A stretch of DNA of 64,000 nucleotides from SIAQ01 sp963767835. GTDB lineage: Bacteria; Planctomycetota; Planctomycetia; Gemmatales; Gemmataceae. The notes under the pieces are model-generated. The model made no database searches and was not told the origin of the DNA. It saw only the letters and a list, made by a program, of their open reading frames with translations. Below, one piece after another: positions 16,001-24,788 of the stretch (positions within the stretch are counted from its first letter, which is position 1; every line of letters begins with the position of its first letter). The position numbers and the translations under genes were made by a program. Where the stretch lies: the NCBI GenBank assembly GCA_963767835.1, contig CAVYFY010000010.1, positions 105,081 to 169,080 of the forward strand. Reading direction: 5' to 3'.

Positions 16001-17441
16001 TCGCCATCTCGTCCACCCCGAAGTGCTTCAGGATGAAATCGCGTACCTCGGTCTGATGCACGATGGGCGACGTCGGTGGCGGGCCGGAGCCGATGAACAC
16101 CGGCTTGTCGAGCGGATCGGGCACGCTCAAGCCGTGGCTGCCGCGCACCAGGCTCGCGTCGAGCGGGATGACATCCACCAGCGTGCGCAAGCCGAGCTTC
16201 TTCATGAGCACCTTCGCCATTGCCCGTCCCTTGGGCCAAAGCAGCTTTGGATCGAAGAACAGCTCGCACGGATCATAACCCGGCTTGCGATGGATATCGA
16301 CGGTGCGGGCATAATCGGGCGCTTTGCGATCATCGAGCCAGAACGGATACGCGAACCACGCATTCGGCTTGGCGTGGACGACGAGATCACCGGCGCGGGG
16401 ATGGTTGAGGCCGATGGCGGCGCGCTCTTCGCCGACGTAAACGCGATCGACGCCGGGCAATTCGGCGATGATCTGATTCACGAACTCGGGCGCGACATGC
16501 GCCGGCGGAGAGAGGTCCGGAGCAACCTTGTGCATCACGGGATAATTCACATAAACATGAGCTACTTGATGATCGCAGACGGCAAACACTCGGCTCGCGA
16601 ACGGGTCGAGCTGCTCGCCGAACGGACCGTCCCGTACCGCCAACAGCGTTAGTCGGCGCAGGGATTGGTTGATCATGATCGGTTGGTCGGCCTGGACGTG
16701 AGCGTATTCGTTGACGACCCAGACAGCGGCCCCGATCTTTGCGGCCGCGTCCAGCACCGGTGAACAGGCAGCATCTAATTCGCCGACAATTCGTTTCCAG
16801 TCACAATCCGCCGGGCCGACGCGCTGTGGCTCATAATCGAGGTGCGGCAAATAAACCAGCGTCAATTGAGGCAGACCGAATGGCTGCAGCAACGGATCTT
16901 GACGTACATCCAGAATCTCTGCTGCGCATTGTGCGATCCATGTTGTGGAGGCCATTCCTGCCATCGGCCCCCAGAAGGCAGAAAATGGGAACCGGCCAAG
17001 ACGCGAAGTAAGGCGCGACGCCCACCGTTCGGGATAACTCTGGATATCGAACGCCTTGCCGCCATCCGCCCCATAATGTGGTTTTGGCGTGACAGCGAGA
17101 TCAACTTCTGCCCCCTGGTTGAACCACCAAAAAAGCTTCGCGGTACGGACGCCGTGCTTGCCCAAGGTCTCGTATACTGGCTCCGCCTGGATTAGCCGAT
17201 TGGATTGCTGCCAGAAGCGGACTTCCATGGTGTCGCGGTAAAGCCAGCCGTTGCCGACAATGCCGTGCTCTTGCGGCAATTTGCCGGTTAGCATTGACGC
17301 CTGAGCGGTGCAGGTGACGGCGGGCAGCACCTCTTGCAACGGCCGCGACCATTGCGCTTGGGCGAGGGCGTGCAAGCGCGGGGCCAATGGCAAGAGGCGT
17401 GAAGTCAAGCCGACGGTGTTGAGAATTACGAGAGGTTGCAC
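15987..17441 (-). CDS. Type I phosphodiesterase/nucleotide pyrophosphatase family protein
   Basis: About 484 aa. Family enzymes belong to the alkaline phosphatase superfamily. Marks are LVILNTVGLTSRLL at the start, LPAVTCTAQASMLTGKLPQEHGIVGNGW with the nucleophile Thr, YLPHLDYEPQR, WVVNEYAHV and CDHQVAHVYVN with metal-ligand Asp/His. The start is taken as GTG at 17441; TTG at 17447 is an alternative, and the open frame above is shadow. A palindrome lies just upstream. The substrate is unknown. Confidence 0.85.
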   Translation of the reverse strand: MQPLVILNTVGLTSRLLPLAPRLHALAQAQWSRPLQEVLPAVTCTAQASMLTGKLPQEHGIVGNGWLYRDTMEVRFWQQSNRLIQAEPVYETLGKHGVRTAKLFWWFNQGAEVDLAVTPKPHYGADGGKAFDIQSYPERWASRLTSRLGRFPFSAFWGPMAGMASTTWIAQCAAEILDVRQDPLLQPFGLPQLTLVYLPHLDYEPQRVGPADCDWKRIVGELDAACSPVLDAAAKIGAAVWVVNEYAHVQADQPIMINQSLRRLTLLAVRDGPFGEQLDPFASRVFAVCDHQVAHVYVNYPVMHKVAPDLSPPAHVAPEFVNQIIAELPGVDRVYVGEERAAIGLNHPRAGDLVVHAKPNAWFAYPFWLDDRKAPDYARTVDIHRKPGYDPCELFFDPKLLWPKGRAMAKVLMKKLGLRTLVDVIPLDASLVRGSHGLSVPDPLDKPVFIGSGPPPTSPIVHQTEVRDFILKHFGVDEMASRAP

Positions 17442-17448
17442 ATCCAAG

Positions 17449-17484
17449 CCCAGGGGTGAGGTACTCCGAACCCCTGGGGTTCGG
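17449..17484. repeat. Nested palindromes upstream of the phosphodiesterase gene
   Basis: CCCAGGGGT (17449-17457) pairs with ACCCCTGGG (17470-17478), and CCGAACCCC-T-GGGGTTCGG (17466-17484) is a perfect palindrome. The two share bases, so alternative foldings are possible. It sits in the 50-base gap between two minus-strand genes, at the 5' end of the phosphodiesterase message. Confidence 0.65.
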
Positions 17485-17493
17485 CTCTCTGGA

Positions 17494-18711
17494 TCACTTC
17501 CAATTCTTCGCCACCGCTTCCGCATCGCGCATGACGCGCAGCACATTGCCACCGAGAATCTTGTGGATGGCCTCACGCTTATGGCCGCGGTTGAGGAGTT
17601 CCTGCGTGATGTACGGATAGCAGGAAACGTCTTCGAGTTGCTTCGGGCAGCTGCCGATGCCGTCGAAATCCGAGCCGATGCCGACGTGATCGATGCCGGC
17701 GATCTTGATGATGTGCTCGATGTGATCGACGACATCGTGCACGCTCCCGGTCGGCATCGGGTGCTCGTTCTTCCATGCCGCATAGGCCGCCTTGAATTCC
17801 TGCTCCTTCGGGTATTGCTTCTTCAGATCGCGGTACGCCTTGACCATCTCCGGCCCCAGCCGCGCTCCTTCCTGCGTGATGAAGCCGGAGTAGAAATTGA
17901 CCATCACGACGCCGTTGTTCTTCGCCACCAATTTCAGAACATCGTCCGGCACATTGCGCGGGTGCGACGCCAGTGCGAACGCCGACGAATGCGAAGCGAT
18001 CAACGGCGACTTCGTGACCTTGAGCGCGTGCCGCATCGTGTCGGCGGAAACGTGCGAGATATCGACGAGCATGCCGAGCCGATTCATCTCCAGGACGACG
18101 CTTTCGCCGAACGGCGTCAAGCCATGATGCTTGGCGACATCGGTCGCGGAGTCGGCCCAGTCGAGCGTGTCGGTGTGCGTCAGCGTCATGTAGCGGGCGC
18201 CGAGGCCGTGCAAGCAGCGCAGAACGCCAAGCGAATTGTCGATGGAATGGCCCCCCTCGACGCCGATGAGCGACGCGATCTTACCCGATTTGCGGATGCG
18301 CACGATGTCATCGGCGGTGTAGGCCATCTCAAAGGCGCCGGGATAGCGCTTGACGATGCGATGGATGACATCGATCTGCTCCAGCGTTTCCTTGACGGCG
18401 TGCTTGCTGTCGGCTTCCACATACGCCGCCCAGAACTGCGCTCCGACGCCGCCTTTTTTGAGCCGCTCGATGTCGGTGTGCAAGAGCGGCTGCGGCCTGC
18501 CGATGTCGAAGGTGCGAAAGCCGAAGTCGTCATGCTTGCGGAATTGCCAGGGGAGATCGTTATGCCCGTCGATGAGCAAGGCATCACGGTGAATCTTGAG
18601 CGCTTCATCGGTGAGCTTGACGACGCCGCGCTTGGCGGGTTTTTCCTGGGCCAGGAGATTATTGCTTTGGAGAAAGCAAAATGCTGCGGAAATAAAGATG
18701 AAGTTTTTCAT
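17494..18711 (-). CDS. Membrane dipeptidase (peptidase M19 family), exported
   Basis: 405 aa. A signal peptide (MKNFIFISAAFCFLQSN, cleavage near LLAQ) precedes the zinc-dependent renal-dipeptidase fold. Marks are LLIDGHNDLPWQ (metal-binding His-X-Asp), LIGVEGGHSIDN with the bridging Glu, MTLTHTDTLDWAD, VDISHVSADTMR, PLIASHSSAFAL and IDHVGIGSDFDGIG. It hydrolyses dipeptides or related amides outside the cytoplasm. Length agrees with the family. It is upstream of, and probably co-transcribed with, the phosphodiesterase gene. Confidence 0.93.
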   Translation of the reverse strand: MKNFIFISAAFCFLQSNNLLAQEKPAKRGVVKLTDEALKIHRDALLIDGHNDLPWQFRKHDDFGFRTFDIGRPQPLLHTDIERLKKGGVGAQFWAAYVEADSKHAVKETLEQIDVIHRIVKRYPGAFEMAYTADDIVRIRKSGKIASLIGVEGGHSIDNSLGVLRCLHGLGARYMTLTHTDTLDWADSATDVAKHHGLTPFGESVVLEMNRLGMLVDISHVSADTMRHALKVTKSPLIASHSSAFALASHPRNVPDDVLKLVAKNNGVVMVNFYSGFITQEGARLGPEMVKAYRDLKKQYPKEQEFKAAYAAWKNEHPMPTGSVHDVVDHIEHIIKIAGIDHVGIGSDFDGIGSCPKQLEDVSCYPYITQELLNRGHKREAIHKILGGNVLRVMRDAEAVAKNWK

Positions 18712-18755
18712 ATAAGAAGCAGTATAGCGATCCCTGTCGGCCAGTCATACAAGAT

Positions 18756-18866
18756 CAATGCTCGCTTGACGGTCTCGCGCACAGTGAAACGCCGGGTCGC
18801 GAATCGCCGCTTGCGAATACAGAAATCGTAAAGCACGCAGTGCGCGAAACCGCCATGCGAGCATTG
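18756..18866. repeat. 27-bp inverted repeat upstream of purH
   Basis: Arms 18756-18782 and 18840-18866 are complementary with about four mismatches; the arm begins CAATGCTCGC and ends TCGCGCAC. It lies between divergent genes, 43 bases before the purH start, so it could be transcribed as part of the purH leader. Confidence 0.65.
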
Positions 18867-18909
18867 ATGTTGCACGTCTGGGCGACTTAAAAAACTGTGA
18901 GATTCATTC

Positions 18910-20496
18910 ATGACCCTGCGCACCATCCGCCGCGCCTTGCTTTCCGTCAGCGACAAAACCGGCCTCATCGATTTCGCGAAAGTGCTCGCCGGCTTCGGTG
19001 TCGAGCTCGTCTCCACCGGCGGCACACGCAAAACGCTTGCCGACGCCGGGCTCAAGGTGCTCGACATCAGTGAGATCACCGGCTTTCCCGAAATGCTCGA
19101 TGGCCGAGTCAAAACGCTGCATCCGCGCGTGCATGGCGGTATTCTCTTTATCCGTGACAACACGCAGCACCAGACGACCATCAAGGAACACAAGATTGTG
19201 CCGATCGACATGGTCGTTTGCAATCTCTATCCGTTCGAGGCGACGCTCGCGAAGGCCGGCAGCACGCACGAAGAAATCATCGAAAATATCGACATCGGCG
19301 GCCCGTCGATGGTGCGCTCGGCTGCGAAGAACTATCACGATGTTGCTGTCGTCACCAATTCTACGCTTTACGAATTCGTCGCCCAGGAAATGAAAGCAAA
19401 CAAGGGCGCCTTGACGTTGCCGACTCGCGAATGGCTGGCGACGGCCGCGTTTGCTCTAACCGCAGGATATGACGCAGCCATCGCCCGCTATTTTTCGAAG
19501 AAACTGGACGAACGGCCGCCCGAGCGACTGAACTTGTCGTTCTTCCTCAAGCAGCAATTGCGATACGGCGAAAATCCGCACCAGACGGCGAAGTTCTACG
19601 TCGAACCCAATGTCAAGCACGCTTGCGTCGCGTCGGCGGAGGTGTTGCACGGCAAGGAGCTGTCGTACAACAACATCCTCGATCTCGACAGCGCCCTGAA
19701 CCTGGTGCGCGAATTCGCCGAGCCGGCCGCCGTCGTCATCAAGCACAATAATCCCTGCGGCACCGCCATCGCAGCCACGCTGGCCGAGGCATTCTCCCAT
19801 GCCTACGAAGGCGATCCGATCAGCGCGTTCGGCGGCATCCTCGGCTTCAACCGCGAAGTCGATGAAGCCACTGCCCTGCAAATCACCGAGCCCAACCGCT
19901 TCATCGAATGCGTCATCGCGCCGGGTTACAATAAGGCCGCGTTTGAGATTCTGACGACCCGGCCCAAGTGGAAAGCGAGCGTGCGGCTATTATCCACCCC
20001 TCTCCCCACCGGGGGAGAGGGGCCGGGGGCGAGGGGGCCGGTGTTCGATTACCGCCGCGTCGATGGCGGATTGCTTGTTCAAGATCGCGACCTACCCGCC
20101 GATGATTTCGCGAAGGCCGAGGTCAAGACGAAACGTTCGCCGAGCGAAGCCGAACTGGCCGACTTGAAGTTCACGTGGATCATCGCCAAGCACGTCAAAT
20201 CGAATGCCATCGTGCTCGGTAAGGATCGCAGGATCGTCGGCGTTGGCGCAGGGCAGATGAGCCGAATCGATTCGACGCACATGGCAGTGCGGAAAGCGAA
20301 TGGCCGCGAGAAGGGGAGCGTGCTGGCGTCGGATGCGTTCTTTCCGTTTCGCGACAATGTCGATCTGGCGGCGGCTGCGGGCGTTACGGCCATCGTGCAG
20401 CCCGGAGGCTCGGTGCGCGATCAGGAATCGATCGACGCCTGCAACGAGCATGGTATCGCCATGATTTTCACCGGCGTGCGGCATTTTCGGCATTGA
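18910..20496 (+). CDS. purH: Bifunctional AICAR transformylase/IMP cyclohydrolase
   Basis: 528 aa, catalysing the last two steps of IMP synthesis. The MGS-like cyclohydrolase domain is at residues 1-190 (VSTGGTRKTLADAG, KTLHPRVHGGIL). The transformylase domain follows with QLRYGENPHQTA, VIKHNNPCGTA (catalytic Lys-His) and DPISAFGGILGFNR, and ends GVRHFRH. Residues about 361-378 (STPLPTGGEGPGARGP) are an in-frame insert encoded by the GC palindrome at 19994-20041, in a loop of the second domain. The gene otherwise looks intact. Confidence 0.96.
   Translation: MTLRTIRRALLSVSDKTGLIDFAKVLAGFGVELVSTGGTRKTLADAGLKVLDISEITGFPEMLDGRVKTLHPRVHGGILFIRDNTQHQTTIKEHKIVPIDMVVCNLYPFEATLAKAGSTHEEIIENIDIGGPSMVRSAAKNYHDVAVVTNSTLYEFVAQEMKANKGALTLPTREWLATAAFALTAGYDAAIARYFSKKLDERPPERLNLSFFLKQQLRYGENPHQTAKFYVEPNVKHACVASAEVLHGKELSYNNILDLDSALNLVREFAEPAAVVIKHNNPCGTAIAATLAEAFSHAYEGDPISAFGGILGFNREVDEATALQITEPNRFIECVIAPGYNKAAFEILTTRPKWKASVRLLSTPLPTGGEGPGARGPVFDYRRVDGGLLVQDRDLPADDFAKAEVKTKRSPSEAELADLKFTWIIAKHVKSNAIVLGKDRRIVGVGAGQMSRIDSTHMAVRKANGREKGSVLASDAFFPFRDNVDLAAAAGVTAIVQPGGSVRDQESIDACNEHGIAMIFTGVRHFRH
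19994..20041. repeat. GC-rich palindromic repeat inserted in frame in purH
   Basis: CCACCCCTCTCCCC, short spacer, then GGGGGAGAGGGGCCGGGGGC and GAGGGGG. Same family as the copies in apgM and the asparagine synthase gene. It adds about 16 codons without breaking the frame. Confidence 0.8.
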
Positions 20497-20713
20497 GCGC
20501 CGTCACCATGGCCACGTGGCCCATGGTCCATGGCCAAAAGATCGTTGACAGGTGCAGCACCGGACATTAGATTAGCGACGCGGCGCATCCCAGCTCGTAA
20601 CTTCCTGCTGACCGCCATAACGAATCACCGCCGTCATTCACGCTACGGTGGTGGCGCACTCGGCCACTCAGCGATCGCGCCCACCTGGCGATCCGCAATA
20701 ACCGGGGCTCATC

Positions 20714-21190
20714 ATGAAAATGAACGCTAGCCCGATGGAACGATTCGACGGATGGTTCGTCAGGGCGATCGAGAAACTCAAGGAGATGCCGGAAGGTGAT
20801 AGTGCCTTCGCCGCTCTGATGATTGCCCTTCCGTTATATGAGCGGTACATCAACGCCAAGCTCAAGCTCGATGGGAAACTCACAGGCGAGGATGACATTC
20901 GCGATGCGATCGCCGCCGATTTGGCGCTGGACAATTGCCAGCGGCGAATATTCTGGGAGATCTTTCGGGTGGGTTTTATGCATCAAGCGATGGGGAAAGG
21001 TGGAAAAAACAAGTGGGCCGTGAGCCAAGGGTTCCGAGAAATGCCGGAATTCAAGACCGTTGACGGCGACAATTATGTTCGCCTCGACCCTTGGAAATTC
21101 GCGGATCGTGTGCTGGACATGTTTAAAAAAGATCCCCGCTTGATAACTGTTTCAGCGAGTTTTCCGTTAGCGGACGTGTTCGCCCTATGA
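20714..21190 (+). CDS. Hypothetical protein
   Basis: 158 aa, no signal peptide or membrane segment. Mainly helical by eye, with FDGWFVRAIEKLKEM, IALPLYERYINAKLK and CQRRIFWEIFRVGF. No family recognised. The 217-base gap before it, after purH, holds only short imperfect palindromes such as CCATGGCCACGTGGCCCATGG, so the gene probably begins the accessory stretch that follows. Confidence 0.55.
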   Translation: MKMNASPMERFDGWFVRAIEKLKEMPEGDSAFAALMIALPLYERYINAKLKLDGKLTGEDDIRDAIAADLALDNCQRRIFWEIFRVGFMHQAMGKGGKNKWAVSQGFREMPEFKTVDGDNYVRLDPWKFADRVLDMFKKDPRLITVSASFPLADVFAL

Positions 21191-21237
21191 CCTACCCAGT
21201 GGTGAGACGCCGAAAAAACCAGACGCCGAGGTGACAC

Positions 21238-22494
21238 ATGGCCGCCGAATGGTATTTTCAAGAGCTTGGCAAGGAACATGGACCCGTGACTGCGGCGGAA
21301 TTGAGACGGCTTGCCCAAAGCGGAGACATCGGTCCCGAAACCATCGTCCGAAAAGGTCGCAAAGGCAAATGGGTCATCGCCTGCGTGGTAAAAGGCCTCT
21401 TCCGAGACCAGCCCGGGATGGGAGCAATTGAGCCGGCCACTGCCCCGCAAATTTCCGCAACCAGGACCAAACTGCAAAGCCGAGAAGGCGGTGGGCAGCC
21501 CATTGGCGACGAACCTAGCAGAGTTGTGTCTGCGAACGTATTTCTCTGGGCAATGGGTGGCTTGGTTTCTGCTTGCTTCATCATCGTGGTCGTTTCGTTG
21601 GTGTTGGTAAAGCGTCCATGGAGCGGCGTACGGCACGACGGCAAACAGGCCGCAAACGCCAAACAAAAGCCGAGTGTCGGAGAAGATAGCACAAACGAGG
21701 CGAGGCTCGCCAAGCTGAAGAAGGAACGACTCGCGCAGGAAGCCGTTCAGGAAGAGGAATCGCGAAAACAAGCTGAAGCCGTCTCAGTAGAGCGCGAAAA
21801 GAAGCAGGAGGAGGATCGAAGATCAGCCGACCTCGAGCGTGAGAGGCGGGAGGCTGAGAAGCCGTTAAAGGTTTTCCTCGGTGGGGAATTGCGCGGTATT
21901 CAAGCCGCGTATTACCGTCAGCTGCCCAGGCCGAAATTGCAAAGCCTGGCCAAAGGAAAAGGCGGCTCCGTATTTGACAAGGCAGACCAACCGGATTGGG
22001 ATTCGAAATATGCAATCGAAAAAATCCCTCTGGCGCCGGGAGCGACCATGGACCTCAAGGTTGCGAATTACCCCAAGGGTGTCATCGATCAACACTGCGA
22101 GTGGTCCTGGTCAATTTCACTCGCGGTTCCGCCTGGAGTGACAACTTACAAAGGGGTCTCATTCGAGTATGCTTTTGGCGATAAGATTGACCGATACGGA
22201 TTTGAATTGGTTGGTGTTGCTCGTGTCGATGGCATGTCCTTGGCTTACTCCGAATTCCACGAGCAATGGAACCCGATACCGACCTTGAGAGTGCATCGGC
22301 CTATAGATAAGATCGTAAACAGAATCATCACTGAAGGGTCAGGTAAGTACAGAATCATCACTGGGCCCAGGGATTACGCCCGAGCTTCGAGGGGGAGTTC
22401 TCGACGGAGACGGCACAAGCTATTTCAGCAATCCTCCGCAAAGCAGTTTACAAGAACTGGATGGATAGGCCGGAATATGGAGCCGAATGGATGA
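21238..22494 (+). CDS. GYF-domain membrane protein, possibly frameshifted near 22380
   Basis: The N-terminal 50 residues are a GYF_2-type domain (AEWYFQELGKEHGPV, LAQSGDIGPETIVRKG), used for peptide binding. A membrane helix lies at about 103-128 (VFLWAMGGLVSACFIIVVV), then a charged coiled coil (residues 150-210) and a beta-rich domain. The last 35 codons as read are Arg/Ser-rich; another frame gives a better tail (TETAQAISAILRKAVYKNW, ending AEWMKH, stop at 22500-22502). The frame probably changes at about 22365-22385. Confidence 0.65.
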   Translation: MAAEWYFQELGKEHGPVTAAELRRLAQSGDIGPETIVRKGRKGKWVIACVVKGLFRDQPGMGAIEPATAPQISATRTKLQSREGGGQPIGDEPSRVVSANVFLWAMGGLVSACFIIVVVSLVLVKRPWSGVRHDGKQAANAKQKPSVGEDSTNEARLAKLKKERLAQEAVQEEESRKQAEAVSVEREKKQEEDRRSADLERERREAEKPLKVFLGGELRGIQAAYYRQLPRPKLQSLAKGKGGSVFDKADQPDWDSKYAIEKIPLAPGATMDLKVANYPKGVIDQHCEWSWSISLAVPPGVTTYKGVSFEYAFGDKIDRYGFELVGVARVDGMSLAYSEFHEQWNPIPTLRVHRPIDKIVNRIITEGSGKYRIITGPRDYARASRGSSRRRRHKLFQQSSAKQFTRTGWIGRNMEPNG

Positions 22495-22563
22495 AACATT
22501 AATCGGACGCGGCACGCTTTGCCGGAGAGAAAATTCCTCGCAGCGTTCCGACGGGAGGCAGAA

Positions 22564-22779
22564 ATGCATAACGAATTCACCGCCGTCATTGAACACGACG
22601 GCAAGTGGTACATCGCGTACTGCCCAGAAATCCCCGGAGCGAACGGGCAAGGGCGGACGAAAAAGCAATGCCGGAAAAGCCTGGCTCAAGCCATCGCGCT
22701 GATTCTTGAGGATCGACGAGAGGATGGTTTGCGAGGCGTACCCAAAAGCGCCGTCCGCGAAACGGTGACCGTCGAATGA
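22564..22779 (+). CDS. hicB: HicB-like antitoxin
   Basis: 71 aa, start at 22564 after GGGAGGCAGAA. It has the partial RNase-H-like HicB fold: FTAVIEHDGKWYIAYCPEIPG and SLAQAIALILEDR. HicB neutralises HicA mRNA interferase and can repress its own promoter, although no DNA-binding tail is seen in this short form. The stop overlaps the hicA start as ATGA, with hicB first, which is the reverse of the classical order but is common. Confidence 0.85.
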   Translation: MHNEFTAVIEHDGKWYIAYCPEIPGANGQGRTKKQCRKSLAQAIALILEDRREDGLRGVPKSAVRETVTVE

Positions 22780-22966
22780 AACGCATCGCCCTGATCAAGC
22801 ACCTGCGCAAGTTTGGTTGCGTGCTGAAGCGCGAGGGACGCGGCCATTCGCTCTGGCTCAATCCGCAAACAGGCCAAAGTGAAGCCGTTCCGCGCCACAC
22901 GGAAGTTCCCGATATCCTGCGCGCAAGATCTGTCGCCGCCTATCGATTCCGGAAATCGGCAAATAA
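22776..22966 (+). CDS. hicA: HicA-like mRNA interferase toxin, frameshifted near 22920
   Basis: HicA is a small double-stranded-RNA-binding-fold toxin that cleaves mRNA. The first 49 codons fit: MKRIALIKHLRKFGCVLKRE, then GRGHSLWLNP with the catalytic His, and VPRHTEVPDIL. The frame as read then continues to 23444 into unrelated sequence. A shift near 22920 gives the family ending RKICRRLSIPEIGK and a stop at 22964-22966. One base is missing (CTGCGCGCAAG for an expected CTGGCGCGCAAG). The toxin is either dead or mis-sequenced. Confidence 0.8.
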
Positions 22967-22983
22967 CCTCGCAAATCCACCGG

Positions 22984-24299
22984 TCAGATGCCGGCGGCAG
23001 GCCGTGGGAGCTGCTCTTGTTCCCGCGGCAATTGCGCATCCTCCTTTTCTCCGCAATGCACCGTGTCCACAGACTGGAGTGTCACCTTCAACGCGGACAC
23101 GCTACTCGCCTCGCCTTCAATGTGAATCAACACGTCGGCCATCCGTCTCAGTTCCGCTTCGGGGATGCCGGGATAACAGGGAACCAGAATCATGTGCGGC
23201 AGCGAATCGGCAACGCGCAGCGGCGTCAACTCGGGCCGGTCAGGCGGCGCCTCGATCGGACGCATCGTTTGCACCTGAGTCGCGTCAAAGCCGGCTTCGG
23301 CAAGGGCGGTCAGCGTCTTGGTGGGATCCGTCGCCAGCACCGGAAAAAGCCAGTAGTTGTGCGGTTCGACCTCAGCGCCTGGACAAACCAACTTGCCGCG
23401 CAAAAGCGATGTCAGCAGCTTCCCGTTCGCGGTTCGCTGCCTGATACGTGCGTGATCGAAATTGGCAATCCGCCGGGCCAGCGAAGCCAGCAACGGACCG
23501 CTCGGTTGCTGGCGCAGGCGGCCCATGATCTCGTCTTCGCGGAAGCTCTTCGCGGTGTGATGGATCATTTTGTCCACGTCGCCGACGATCATGCGGGCGA
23601 GCCGGCGCGTCGTCGCGAATATCCAGCGTGCGCTGAATAGCTTCATCGTACCATACTTGCACAGGCGATTGAATTGATCGAGGCGGCTCTGAATCGGCCA
23701 GCGCTCGTGAATGGCCCGCATGCGCGCGAGCAATTCCGGATCGCGCGTCCGCAGAACGCCGCCGGCCAAGGATGTCGCCGTCTTGAGCGGGCCGAAGCTG
23801 AAAAGCGACAGGTCGGCATCGGGATGGCCGGTGTAGACGCCGTCAAAAATCTCGGCGGCGTCCTCGATCAACATCAAGCCATGACGGCGCGCCAGGGCTA
23901 CAATCGGCTCCAGCGAAACGGAATTGCCGTACAGGTGCGCGATCAGGATCGCCTTGGTGCGCGGCGTGATCGCTTGTTCGAGCAATTCGAGATTGGGCGC
24001 CAAACGCTCGACATCCAAATCGGCCGGCACGGGAACCAGGCGATGTTGCCTGACAACCATCGCCATGTCGGGGATGTTCAGGGCCGAGCAGACGATTTCG
24101 CTACCGACGGGCCACTGCATGGCGTAAGAAATAGGTCAAAGCCACTGCGCACGGAAAGGACCGGCAGCACGTTTTCTTGAGGGGACCAAGTTTTCACAAT
24201 CGATTCAATGCAAGCAGTTCGATCAATCGGCAGGGTAAGCCGGGAGATTCCGTAGCAGAAATCCCGCGAATCGAAATCGAGCTGGAGCCGAACCCACAT
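22984..24299 (-). CDS. DegT/DnrJ/EryC1-type aminotransferase, frameshifted near 24122
   Basis: PLP-dependent sugar aminotransferase family. The long part (378 codons) has GSEIVCSALNIPDM, ILIAHLYGNSV, LMLIEDAAEIFDG and LFSFGPLKTATSLAGGV, where the last Lys would hold PLP. The missing N-terminus is found in another frame (24299 to about 24122: MWVRLQLDFDSRDFC, VLSVRSGFDLFL), and the two join at FDLFLT/MQWPVGSE. The C-terminus has a Gln/Glu-rich tail. The gene converges on hicA with 17 bases between. Confidence 0.75.
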
Positions 24300-24429
24300 G
24301 AAACAGCGTACTCCGATAAATCTGGAAATGTGGGAAATACTGACAACTTGGGAATTTAACGAATTCTTGCCTTCCTGGTCAAGTGTGAATGAGGCGACAA
24401 AGTGCCGCCGCTAATTCGTTAATATACGA

Positions 24430-24657
24430 ATGAAACGTCGTTCCAAGAAAAGCCCCAAGACCAACCCACCGACCCCGAATCTGCGTGAGCAGATCCTCGC
24501 CGACTTCACGACGCTGCGCGTCCCCGTGACCGCTGACCAGCTCGACGAAACGCTGAAGCAAGCTCAGGACGCCGGCTGGTCGCACCTGGAGTTCCTGCAC
24601 CGGCTCCTCGCCGATCAGGCTGGGAGCTGCACGTCGAGCGTTTTCGCAAGAGGTTGA
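24430..24657 (+). pseudogene. IstB-like transposition helper, N-terminal relic
   Basis: 75 codons. Residues 15-65 (LREQILADFTTLRVPVT, DETLKQAQDAGWSHLEFLHRLL) match the N-terminal part of IstB, the AAA+ helper of IS21-family elements. The ATPase domain is absent: the frame ends 15 codons later in unrelated sequence. No IstA gene and no clear IS ends are seen. It is an insertion-sequence relic at the left side of a degenerate region. Confidence 0.65.
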
Positions 24658-24788
24658 AAATGGATGCAGAAATGCAAGCCGCCGCCGCCCGTGTCCTTCA
24701 TGAAGCCAGTCAATCGCGTCAGCTCACTTCGTTGCCGGATGGAGCGATTCCCCCGCCAGCGAAAACAGATGACGCAAAGGAGATTCTC

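Noticed and set aside
17308..18831. 507-codon plus-strand open frame
   Set aside because: It runs antisense through the dipeptidase and phosphodiesterase genes, which have clear motifs; long antisense frames are expected in GC-rich DNA.
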